From Eustoma russellianum (Eukaryota > Streptophyta > Magnoliopsida > Gentianales > Gentianaceae), in contig AP025069.1 of assembly GCA_036186865.1 (NCBI GenBank), forward strand, positions 13,891,883 through 13,955,882: a stretch of 64,000 bases of DNA, given 5' to 3'. The notes beneath the pieces are model-generated. The model made no database searches. It was not told the DNA's origin and worked only from the letters and a program-made list of their open reading frames with translations. Made by a program: the position numbers and the translations under genes. Below are positions 34,160-45,338 of this stretch, piece by piece. Position 1 is the stretch's first letter. Each line of letters begins with the position of its first letter.

Positions 34160-34800
34160 TCAAGGTGCATCATCAGAAACATGTCTCTTGACAAGACTTC
34201 TAGTCTCTTCTTCAATGCGTAAATGTTTTTGAAGTTGCTCAAGAGAAAAGGATTCAGTTGACTGTAGTAATTTTTCCTGTAGTCATTCCAACTAGGAGGA
34301 AGCTTTGCAATTATCCCTCCTACTTGTAATGCCTCAGGAACTTCTACACCCAACTCCTTGAGTTTAGAAACAATGACATGCAACTCGTGTACCTGGTCCA
34401 TAATTGACAAATTTTCAATCATTTTAAAATTAAAGTACTTCATCACCTGGAATTTGTCTGCGCCTTGCTTCTCATTGTTGTACTTGAACTCCAAGGCGTT
34501 CCATATCTCCTTAGGTGATGATGTTGTCGTAAACAGATCGTAGATACGATCCGACAGATTGTTGAGGATGTGTCCACGGCATAGAACCTCAACCTCATGC
34601 CTCTTCCGCCGGGCGGCCTTCACCGCCTCATCATCATCATCGCGGGGAGTTGGCAAATCCTTCAAATTTGGGTCTAGAAAATACCTAATTTGTAAAGCGG
34701 TAAGCAAGAACATCATCTTGTCCTTCCACTGAAGAAAGTTGCTGCCATCAAAACGGTCTAACTTCATGCTCTCTTGATTCAGGAACGTCTTTGAATCCAT
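33946..34800 (-). pseudogene. Copia 2 gag
   Basis: An ATG at 34800 lies ~22 bp inside the 5' LTR boundary. The 284-codon frame has MKLDRFDGSNFLQWKDKMMFLLTAL, the standard opening of copia gag, then LSDRIYDLFTTTSSPKEIWNAL, EKQGADKFQVMKYFNFKM and KLPPSWNDYRKNY. It shifts frame near 34150, where the nucleocapsid continues in the longer frame. Gag forms the particle shell. Confidence 0.88.
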
Positions 34801-34821
34801 CTTAGAGATATTCCTTACGAT

Positions 34822-35530
34822 TGTTAGAAGATGGATACAAGAACAACAAGAAGAATGAGCAAAGTAGATGGCTTGAGGCGTATACGAACACTATCCGTAA
34901 GGAATATTTGGCCCCACTAGTTGCTGCAGAGTTATAAGCAAATTTCCTCCTATGATACAACAACCAAACAATCTCTTGTCCTCATCAAATAAGTTAGAAA
35001 TTCAATGAACTTTCACTTGAGAATGCTTCTAAAGTTGGGAGAAGAGTTTAGAATACTTGATCTTGAACAGGAATTAGAATCTCTTGAAATGTGTTAAAAC
35101 ATGCCTTTATATAGGCATTCTACCTCCATTTCAGACGTTCAAATCGTCCTTGGGTGGTTGGAAGAAGTTCCATGGTGCAAAAGTTGCAACTTTAGATGAA
35201 AAGTCACAAATGTTGGCACATCGATCGATCGATGTCTCACAGTAGCTACTAACTTTTAATCCAAACCACTTCGATCGATCTATGTATCGACCGAAGTCAC
35301 ATCGATCGATCTATGTGATCGATCTATGTTGGACTGAAAGTTTTAACTTTGCACTCAGGGTACATCGATCGATCGATGTGATCGATCTATGTGATATGTC
35401 CGGCAGAATACTCAACTTTACTTTCAAGCCACATGGATCGATCCATGTCATGAGTCAAGCTATTCTTGCTTATTTAAACATCAATCCACCTTCATTCTTC
35501 ATCCCATTGTCTTTACAAACTATTATAACA
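34822..35530 (-). repeat. Copia 2, 5' LTR (right copy)
   Basis: Same ends as the left copy, 59 bp shorter, mainly in the CGATCGAT zone (35218-35450). A TATA motif is on the minus strand at 35106-35113. Confidence 0.9.
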
Positions 35531-35861
35531 ATAACTTTGACATTATCTTCTCCACAAATTGAGAATCATATTTTAAACTGTAACATCATAGAGCACAAAA
35601 CCCCCATTCAAAAAAAAAGGCATGATAATTTATTATTTATCAAATTTTCGACATTGTCAACCTGTTATTTGTTCAAAGTGGTATTAGACAATAAAAGCAC
35701 AGTTTGGTCGCCGTTGGTAGACGGACTGCACGTAAAGAATGTAATCCAGGGCTACAAATCGGCACGGTGTGAAGGCTTTTCTTTTGGAAATATTATTAAG
35801 TTTTCCTTTTTAAAAAAAAATTCGTTTCGAAAATTTTAAGTAACCTCTCATCTAAATGGGG

Positions 35862-35925
<64 letters not shown>

Positions 35926-36261
35926 ACGAATTTGCAATTGGACCCCAGGTGCGTATAGAAATATAGCTTTAACAGTGGAAAAATCGTTTTTCAAAAAAAA
36001 AAAAGAAAAATCCAGTGGAATAATCCAAAGAGAAGAACTCGTGGCAGAAGAATCCGATTGTGCATAATAATATTTAATATTGAAATTATGCGATAATGCC
36101 AACGAAAAGAATTATTCGGCAAAAGGCTCGGACGGTGTTCAGTGAATCCGTGAGAATTTTTGTAGCTTACAGAATTAGATGCTTTTGAAAGTATTCTCCT
36201 TCTCAAATTGATGTAGATGGATGATTAAAAGCATACCACCACTTATCCCAAAAGACAATTG
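35531..36261. other. Intergenic with (TA)n microsatellite
   Basis: A TA run of 59 bp spans 35864-35922. No gene is recognised. Confidence 0.6.
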
Positions 36262-37268
36262 ATGGGTAAACATCATCATCATCCGGACTCAGTATATCCC
36301 AACGACATCAAAAGTTATCGTTAGGGTCTGGAGAGGGTAAGTTGTAGGCTGACAATACCTAGATCCCAAGGGATAGAGAGTCTGCTTCCAGTGATACCCC
36401 CGGCTCTATATGTACCTGCATAAATGACATGATAATAGAGATATATTGTGCTAGTGTATTAGTGAGGAAATTCAAGAAATACAAAGAAATGACTTTCAAT
36501 ATTAAAATATACATCACGTATATATGTATATGTAATGTAAAACAACGATATAACATACGCAACCAAGTGAAAAGTCAACTTAAAGCGTAGATAGTGTCTA
36601 CGCCTATCTATGTCCTTAAATATACTCTAAAGTGTCCCTATATAAGACCTATACCTCGTTAACCTTAATCTTATTTCTCCATGAACTCCTATCCATGTCC
36701 TCAGAGAGGTGCAAATCTAGTAGGTCGTGCCTTATCTGCTCATCCCAAGTCAGTTTGGGCCTGCCTTTACTCCTGTTCCCCTCTACAATGAGGCTTTCAA
36801 TTGCTCTGACCGACGCCGTTGTCTGTCTCCGCTTGACATGCCCAAACCATCTCATTCTCCCCTCCCTTATCTTATCTGCTATACTAGCCACGACTAATCT
36901 TTCTCGAAACACCTCATTTCTGAGTCGGTCTAGCCTTGTATGCTCACACATCTATCTTAACATATTCATCTCTGCCACTTCCATCTTCTGTAATTGTGAC
37001 CTCTTGATGGCCCAGCAGTCTGTCTCATATAGCATTGCCGGTCGCACTGCCACCCTATAAAATTTTCTCTTTAATTTAGTTGGGAAATTTCTATCACACA
37101 GCACCCCTGAGGCCGCCCTCCATCTACACCAGCCTGCTTGAACTCGATGTGCTACATCATTATCTATGTCGCCATTCTGCTACACAAATGATCCTAGGTA
37201 TTTAAACTTACTTACTTGTGGTACCACTTGACCGTCGATGGTGAGCTGGCTATCTTCACTGAGTACAA
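36262..37268 (-). mobile_element. 5'-truncated RTE-type LINE
   Basis: On the minus strand a frame (36951-36649) reads MCEHTRLDRLRNEVF, REGRMRWFGHVKRRQ and GRPKLTWDEQIRHDLLDLHLSEDMDRSSW, the conserved C-terminal end of plant RTE LINE polyproteins. Upstream to ~37268 more of the same tail is readable (AGWCRWRAASGVLCDR, AMLYETDCWAIKRSQ). The element ends at the left with the RTE 3' end (gggggtatcactggaagcag to tgggatatactgagtcc) and an ATG-repeat tail (~36266-36279). The RT core is missing, as is usual for dead-on-arrival copies. Confidence 0.85.
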
Positions 37269-38053
37269 TTTAATTTGATATCAAAATTGACCATAATTCC
37301 TAGTACATATGTAGTTGATTTATTAGTGACTCATATACACAATGCTTAAAATGTATTAGTGACCTATATTATGTATTAGTGATTGATTCCATATATAGAT
37401 CATGTACTTCCTACAAAAAAAACAAGTACATAAAGATCAAATATTAATGCCATATATGTCCATTATGTAATGACTTGTATTGTATTATCATGTATAAAAA
37501 AAACATGTTGACATCAATTAAAATTGAGTGTATTGTACTTAACCCTCTACCACTTTATAAATATATTTATGTAAAAATTATTTTTACATCTTTTGTTTTT
37601 AGGCATAATTAACTCCAAGTCATTTAAGTTTAAAACTCAACCATTACATCCTTTGAATTTTTGGACGTGACTAGAAGAATACTTTTCAATCAAAAATAAC
37701 ATAAATCATTACACTTTTAACCCCTTTTTGGTTCGACGTTTAAAACATTTTACGTTTACACATATGTTTTTAAACTAAAATGATAATTTTTCTTATAATT
37801 CTGATTTGTAATTTAATCTAAAAACACAAAAATGTAAATTCTGAATTTTAAACTAGAAAATTTCAAAATAATTATGCATTAACATAAAGAAGCAAAGATA
37901 ATTATCTCTACATTTATCCTTCATTTATCTAACCCAGTTAGTTGCGAGTATCGTGAAAAATAAGTTTATGGCGTTGTTTTATTAGCCGCTTTACATGTGA
38001 CAACGACGCTTAATAGTGCAATTTTATAAGTCAAATTATAGGTGAAATATTCA
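37269..38053. other. AT-rich intergenic, nothing recognised
   Basis: No frame or repeat of note on either strand. Confidence 0.5.
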
Positions 38054-38058
38054 AACTT

Positions 38059-38301
38059 TGTTATAAAATTAAGTAATACAATATCTAGAAGACAAGATAA
38101 GAGAGAATATGAAGATATTCTATTAATCTCTAAGTCACCACCATTCTACAATATTATGTCCTATATATAGGACTTTAGGGAGTAATATACATTGAACTCA
38201 TTTACAACCATTGCTGTTCTCAAGATGCTTTTGACGTTTCGAGAAAACTTCTGCCTTTCTCGAGAAACCTTTGGACATCCACAAAGATAATATTCTTAAT
38301 A
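38059..38301 (-). repeat. Copia 3, 3' LTR (243 bp)
   Basis: Differs from the other LTR at only a handful of positions. A TATATATA element lies near 38160-38170. Confidence 0.92.
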
Positions 38302-38333
38302 CTCCCTCTTGGATGTCCAAATTTTATAGAATA

Positions 38334-38500
38334 TGCCTCGTTAAAACCTTGCCAAGAAAAACCCAGTGGGATAAAAACTTGGTCGAAGAAAAAAGAGTAC
38401 ATATTCATAATAATTGGTAAATGTGATACACTGCCTCGTTAAAACCTTGCCAAGAAAAACCCTGTGGGATAAAAAACTTGGACGAAGGAAAAAGAGTACA
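38334..38500 (-). repeat. Tandem repeat next to the copia 3 3' LTR (two ~68-bp units)
   Basis: The unit starts tgcctcgttaaaaccttgcc and ends aaaaagagtaca. Copies are at ~38334-38401 and ~38432-38500. This motif is often seen between RNase H and the LTR of plant copia elements. Confidence 0.8.
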
Positions 38501-41000
38501 GTGTGTATGTGGTAATCACACTTCCCCTGATGCTGGCAAGAGATCTCTGAGTCAACGTGTTCCAGTATTGTAGACCATTTCTCTAAAATATTTGTTGGTA
38601 GTGCTTCAATGAACGAGTCGGCAATCTTCTGACTTGAGTGTAACTGTTGTATATCAATGTCCCCATTTTTTAATTGATGTAGCCATTTTCAACTTGAACA
38701 ATACATCTACCATTATCCTCAAACAATATTGTCGACATCTTTGATATGCTGAGTCATCAACCTCAACCAAATGTGTTCATAGTTTGCTTCATAAAATGCC
38801 AAAATCTTATAATGATGAAGAGATGGTTGTTACTGTATGTTTCACTCATCTCCATAATATGACCGCACGAAAACTTATCCATTCTGTGGTCTTTCCTTAT
38901 GCGAGTCAGATAGATAGTCAGCATCAGCCAACCCACTAATTGTGGTTCCCCCTTCCTTGAGTAGTATAAACACCCCTATGGTGTTCCAAGAAGATAAAAA
39001 TGTGTTTGACATCATCCCAAAGTCTTCGTGTTGGTGTTGAGCTATACTTTGCCAATAAATTCACTGAAGATGCTATATATGGTATCGAAATTTGCAAGAT
39101 ACCTTAGAACATCAACAACATTAAGATATAGTACTCCAGGACCAAATAATTCTTCGTTATCTTCTGGTGGTTGAAATGAGTCTTTCTTTATATCTACTGA
39201 TCGTACCATGTTATGACTTCTCAAGGCTCGATCTGCAGGCCGAGAGAAAATTTGATCTTCTCAAAGTTTTTCATCCCAAATTCTTTCATGATATAACTAA
39301 AGGTTCTAGTAAGCTCTTCAAGAGTTTCAACAAGATGTAGATCATCAATATGTACATCCTGCCAGATTGTTTTAATTCATACAATAATTTCTATAATTTG
39401 ATTGAGTATAGCTCATTCATCTTTTGATTGCATGCTGCAGGCATTTTAAATCCTTCTGGGATTTTATATCATCATCTTATCATTAATATGAGTAAGCGGT
39501 AACCACATTCATTAACCGCATATCAAGGTTGAAGTGACTGCTAGGCTGATTAAATATCGTAATGTTATGGCATCCGCATATCAAGGTTGAAGTGACTGCT
39601 AGGCTGATTAAGTATTGTAATGTTATAGCATCAATAACAGGAGAATATGTTTCATCATAATCAAACCCAGGTCTTTGGAAAAACCTTGCGCAACAAGACG
39701 TGCTTTGTATCACACAACCTCATTTTTCTCGTTGTGTTTTTGTACAAAAACCCATTTGTATCCAATATGTTTGATCCCTTCAGGGGTTTGGACTGTAGGT
39801 CAATATAATTTACGAATGCGACTTTCCCTTCAAGGGTTTGGACTACGGATCCAAATGCTTTGTAATTTTCTTAATCATCGTAGTTCTGCTTAGATTGCAT
39901 CTTTATATTTTGACCAATGATTTCTGTGTCGACACTTTTCAGTTAACATTGTTACAGGATCCTGATTCATAATTTCACATGCAATCCCTTAATCAAAATA
40001 TGATCAATAATGATCATTTGTCTACCCCAATTTTCTCTTTTGAAGAGATCTCTTTAAAATTTTGTTCACATGCTTCTTCTGGAGCAACTTGTTCATCAAT
40101 TTTAGACTGATCAGTCTCGATTTCTATAGCGCTTTCAAGTTGTGAACATCTAATTTCTTGTTGAGTATTCTCTTCTGAAGTATTATTTGTACCATTCTCT
40201 TTCGAGAGCTTTTATCTTTCACACCAACTGGGCGTCCACGTTTTAGACTTGTTTTGGTATACCATTATCATGTCCTTCAGAGACATCAAGTCAATTTAGC
40301 GTACTCATCGCTGAAACGTGGGATTTTATTATCATTTTACTTCTTGCTTGCATTGATTTGTTTGGTGTTAAGGTGATATAGTGAAGGAACATTCTTCAGG
40401 AACCGGCACTTTCTCTCCCCCTAACGGGGGAAAAACTAACTCACCAAATCAATGCTGATGCATGTATAATTGCATGTCCCTAAGCTCAAGTGGGTAAATT
40501 GGTCCTTAAAATCAAACGTCTAGCAATCAGTTGTAAACGTTTAATAAATGACACTGCTGGGCCATGTTAAGTGTGCACACTTGCAACTGAATGCTAAACG
40601 CCAATTTCAAGACATACAATAATTAGTAAAAGTATTTGGAGAATGCATGCTCCAAAGTATATAAAATGAGCAAGAAGCTAGGCAAAAGCTATTATTCTCT
40701 GCGGGAGAAAACTCACATGAGCGACAAACACAATCACAAGATAATGTAATCTTTTTGTTCATGAAAGAGTGTCTAGAATCTTCTGGTTCTTTATAATATT
40801 ACGTTCGTCTGGATGTATAGTCGCATAATACAATCCAGATGAGAAAATTGGGAGTTTTTCTGTAACAAGCGTCTGGCTTGAATCAGCGATTATAAAAATG
40901 TCTTATTCCCCTTATTCATGGTTCAATATGAACGCCATTAAGACGTATATCTTGGAAACGCAATGTTTCTTTGCGACTTGGTAGGAAATGATACCATATT
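38501..41000 (-). pseudogene. Copia 3 RT/RNase H and integrase-RT linker remnants
   Basis: On the minus strand, RNase H-like words (GGTTISGLADADYLSDSHKE) are near 38880-38955. RT words (RPGFDYDETYSPV) lie near 39655-39700. The linker motif KRGRPVGVKDK lies near 40225-40255. No frame exceeds ~76 codons. Parts of the RT region contain a local repeat (~39510-39630). Confidence 0.7.
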
Positions 41001-44000
41001 ATCCAATATATGTGTATCACCCGTCAATATATTGGTTGCTCTTCTGGAGCCTTCAATCAATGTTGTAGTACTCGGATTGGTACAAACATTTGCTTTTACC
41101 AATTAGAACTATTCGGGAGCCCTCAGTCAATATTGTGTGTGTCATTCCACTGTCAACTGGACATATGCACATATCATTCATCTTGGATGATATGTCAACA
41201 TCAAATTTAATTTTGGAATATCAACTCAGAAATAGTCAATGTTGATTCTTCAGGAAACACTATTCATATATTAATCAATGTAATGTTACCAACCTAGGCA
41301 AAATGCACTAGTTGTCTCTTGACTTCATCCTACTGGGATGTTTGGATAAAAATCAAGAAAATTTCTTGGTGGCAAGTACAGACCATTGGCCTTGGGCTCA
41401 ACATTAATAACAAGTCCGTTTAGTTGCTGCACTATTTTTCATAACCTTGGCCTTTTCTTGAGGCTTTTCCTTTTTTTACCACTTCAGGTGGTATGATGTA
41501 AAATTTCTATAACATCCACTACCACGACCACATAGATTATTATAATTACTTCTATTCGCTGCAGGGAATAGTGGTAATCCAGTCTGGTGATAATACCAGT
41601 TTTTCATCGAAAGTTCATGGTATTATTCAGTAACTAGCATACATGAAATCATATGCGAGTACATTTCAAACTTTCTTTCCTGATATTGCTATTGCAGGAG
41701 TATATGGGATACGTGGACAGTGGGAAATGTATGTATTTATTTTTAACATATACAGGTAGAATATCTGATAAAATAAGATATTCACTCAAAACTACGGGTT
41801 TGAGTTAATGTTGTAGAGTTCGGGCATGATATATTACTCATGCTGCAAGCATGACAATTATTTGTGCTTCAGACATATCTGCTATTCATGCTTTAAGCAT
41901 GTTGACAACGCATGCTTCCGGTATGTCTACTATCCATGCTTCCGGCATGCCGATTACTCATGTGTTTGGCATTTCGACTACTTATGCTTCCGGCATGTCG
42001 ACTACTCATGCTTCTGACATGTTGACTATTTGTGATTTTAGCATTTGAACTCTTTGTGCTTATGGCATGTGAATTACACATGCTTCTGGTATTTTGACTA
42101 TCAATACTGCGGGTATATCAATTATGCATCTTTCCTGGCAACTAGTCATACTGCGGGCATGTCATCTATTCATGCTTTGATCATGACAATTATTTATATG
42201 TCTGGCATAACAATGATCTATGCTTTAGTCATGCTAACAATTCATACTTCGGGTATAAAAATTATTCATGTTTCGGGCATGGCTACTATAATCATGCTTC
42301 GGGCATCAGATGGTTCAGGCATAAATAGATCATAATAAAATCGTACTAATTTAATAAAAAGAAATTGTATACATGATATCAACAAAAGAAGAAATCATAT
42401 AAACAAGTAAAGTGAACCGATTCGGTAATACCCAAGAAAGATCACAATCATTTTCCTAGACAGTATTACCATTCCATAAAAAAAAAACCCAGGCAGACGG
42501 TGGGGGCACAGACGGTCCCGCTTAAGTACCGAATTTCTAGACAGAAATTACGAGTACGATATAGTTATCACACCTTCATTATATCAATAATTCACCTTTT
42601 GCATTTGTCACAAATGTTCTCAATATATATATGAAAATATATTCAATGTACTACGAAAACCAACAGATATATTCTGCTATCAATTTAAGCTAAAATGTTT
42701 ACAAGACATAACCTTAGCTTAAACCATTTATTTCATGGCATACAAACGAAAAGGAAGCAGCAAATTCAGTTTAAAATCCAGAAGTTGACAAGCTTCACAT
42801 ATTGTTGGATTATAGTTGATTCAAAATGCATTTGAAGGGCGTCACTAAAGAAAAATTTGATCACATTCAACTATATTAACACAATTTCTCTTCAATATGA
42901 ATTATGTTACAGCTTAAGGACGATAATTTTAGGACACAAAAATCAAGCAGCCCAAAGAGAGCACAAATCGGTCGAGTAAATTACAAGGACGTGAATGTAT
43001 GAAGGGGCTATATGAATACAAATTTCTGTTCTATATGAACATGTTCCAGACGATGAAGGTACACTTCAAATTTGCAGTTTATAAATTGGCAAATAACCAT
43101 TTAAACATAATCAAGATGTTCACCATGAATACTGAATGGAACCTTTTCATGGAATGCAACATTGTTTTCCAACAGGATTTCAGCTACCTCCAGACTTTTT
43201 CACTAAGTATGAAAAATAGTTAATTCACAATAACAATTTTAAGTTTAAGGGAGTTATTTATTGGAGAAAAAAAAGTCTCAGAACAGCAAGCATAGTTGAT
43301 CTACGCGATGACCTTTCTGTGATCACGATAACTAAAATAGGAGAATTTAGGGTATGCTCTAAAAGGGCCAAACTAAAACACATTCCTTTCAGGCATACAG
43401 AAAGGTTCAACAATAAATGGAGAAACACGCTTCACAACTTTAAATTGCCTCTAAAAATTCTGGAGCTTCTCCAGCTCAATTGCTCACATTTCTCCTAACT
43501 ACCCCAAACTCAAGATCAACAAGCAATTTATGTGCAATTTTGGAGGCGATTTGAGCCAAGCTTTAAGTCATTTGAACTCAGATTACTCATTAATGAAACA
43601 CCAACTCAATTTCAAATTGTTTTCTTCTAAAACTTCCAGAACAGTGCTTTTTCAATTTAATTGTACAAAATGATGATTTAATCAATTGGAATCCATCAAT
43701 CCATATTACATAGTATTAAACAACGGGCTTTAAAATATATGAGTATCATATTCCAATATCTTCAAACCAAAAATTGATTCCTTTTATACTCCCATAGAAC
43801 AGAGACTCAAATCACGGTGTTTAGAGTCATATGTTGTCTACGATCAGTCCTGATATCCAAAATAATTCTAATAGTTCTTAGTCTTACAATCATGTTCCTA
43901 ACCCACTCCGAGCATCTTCCAAATTTCGTGAAATACAGGTCAAGACAGAAGGTATACTACTCAAAATCAAGGAAGATGTAAAAATGGCCGACTGAATCCC

Positions 44001-44287
44001 AAAGGAGAATAAAAACTAGAACCATAGGAAGAGGAGATAGGGATACCAGCCAAACAAGGCGGAGACGTTTCTTGGCGTTGGCTTTGCGGGTGATCGTAAG
44101 CTTAATCCTCTTCCAAACAAGGCCGTCGGAGTCGTGCAAACAGCAGAACATTTTTTAGGCTTCATCAAACTGAGATCTAGAGCGGTGAGGAGAACACAAG
44201 GGATGCTGTTCCACTTTCTCTTCAATAACACTTTTCTCGATTACTTGTTTTTTTTTTGTTTCTTTCAAGCAATTCGTTCTGATAACG
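41001..44287 (-). pseudogene. Copia 3 gag-side remnants and leader
   Basis: A gag-like glycine/asparagine-rich stretch (NWYYHQTGLPLFPAANRSNYNN) is readable at ~41500-41610. Next to it is the 30-bp tandem array (41820-42317). From ~42320 to the primer site I see only isolated short frames. The coding potential is largely lost. Confidence 0.5.
41820..42317. repeat. 30-bp tandem array, ~16 units, in copia 3
   Basis: The unit is 'tcatgcttc(c/g)ggcatgtcgactat'-like. The period of 30 holds even in diverged units, so in coding sense it would add a 10-residue repeat (GSMSSRHA-type in one minus frame). Confidence 0.85.
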
Positions 44288-44530
44288 TGTTATAAAATTA
44301 AGTAATACAATATCTAGAAGACAAGATAAGAGAGAATATGAAGATATTCTATTAATCTCTAAGTCACCACCATTCTACAATATTATGTCCTATATATAGG
44401 ACTTTGGGGAGTAATATACATTGAACTCATTTACAACCATTGTTGTTCTCAAGAAGCTTTTGACGTTTCGAGAAAACTTCTGTCTTTCTCGAGAAACCTT
44501 TGGACATCCACAAAGATAATATTCTTAACA
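44288..44530 (-). repeat. Copia 3, 5' LTR (243 bp)
   Basis: Bounded by the primer site on the left and the AACTT duplication on the right. Confidence 0.92.
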
Positions 44531-44671
44531 AACTTCAGTTATTTGAATCAAGATTTTAAGTTTCATCACGACTTAAGTCATTAAGGTTCGAATGAAGACC
44601 TTTAAAATTAAACAACGCCAAACGATTCTATGATCTGACTTACATCAGATTGTGTAGTTGATTAACCATTA

Positions 44672-44785
44672 CAACAACCATATCCAATATATTCCAACGA
44701 CATCAAAAACTACCGTTAAAATCAGAAAAGGGTGAGAAAAATACAAACAATACTTCCATTCCAAAAGATAGAAAGTTTGCTGAGA
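44672..44785 (-). mobile_element. Degenerate RTE LINE 3' end fragment
   Basis: The order 'atattccaacgacatcaaaa', 'agaaaagggtgaga', 'aatacttccattccaaaagatagaaagtttgct' parallels the RTE 3' end at 36275-36400, with more divergence. Confidence 0.65.
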
Positions 44786-45338
44786 CTGATCGTTGATAAA
44801 CAATTAAATATTTAAATACTTTTTCACTCATATATATATATTTTTGGGAAGACTCATAGGTTTTAAATAAAACAAACAAGGAAGACTTCTATGTAATTAA
44901 CAATTCTGAAGAAAAATACTATATTAGGACAATTGATTTATAATCAAATAAGAACCCTAATCTAATAAATCAAAATTTTAAACTAGAAACATATACTAAT
45001 AAAAGCAAACTCGAAATTGGACTTTAAACATCAAATACCAATAATAATTTTCTCATATTTGACAACATTTGCTTAGATTTCACACGTCTGTTCCCCTAAT
45101 GACAAGTGAAAGAGGAACCAAACGTCTCATACAAACGATTCCATTGCCACAGGAAGATGAAGAATTTGAAAAGTGTACAAGGATGAATAATATCTAAAAG
45201 ATACAAAGGTAATTAAATAAATAGGAACTGCATTGAATCAAAATTGCTCACTTTCATACTGACTAATTATTCCTCATGTGAAGAAGATACATATTCTGGC
45301 TGCCAAAATGAGAACAGTGTAGAGATGTTTTACTTTGT
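44786..45338. other. 3' flank of the YAO/RRP9 gene
   Basis: AT-rich. The part next to 45338 would be the 3' UTR. I could not place a polyadenylation site. Confidence 0.4.

Larger units (their letters stand above)
29552..35530 (-). mobile_element. Ty1/copia LTR retrotransposon 2 (5.98 kb)
   Basis: LTRs of 768 bp (left) and 709 bp (right) run TGTTAGAAGATGG to ATTATAACA on the + strand. A polypurine tract on the minus strand (aagtgggaga) adjoins the left LTR. Between them, on the minus strand, are gag, protease, integrase, RT and RNase H, the best preserved reading frames of any element here. The flanking pentamers differ (gtata before, ataac after), so no target duplication is visible. The LTRs are rich in CGATCGAT motifs. 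Confidence 0.93.
38059..44530 (-). mobile_element. Ty1/copia LTR retrotransposon 3 (6.47 kb, decayed)
   Basis: Two 243-bp LTRs (38059-38301, 44288-44530) run TGTTATAAAATT to TTCTTAA(C/T)A, with target duplication AACTT on both sides (38054-38058, 44531-44535). A polypurine tract (aagagggag, minus strand) and a primer site (gttatcagaac, minus strand, before 44288) adjoin the LTRs. Internal coding remnants are on the minus strand but broken every few dozen codons. The left LTR's terminal CA reads TA. Confidence 0.93.

Noticed and set aside
43957..44231. Frames of 64-71 codons just inside the copia 3 5' LTR (minus strand)
   Set aside because: They might be a leader peptide or host fragment, but there is no recognisable motif and the position is the untranslated leader.
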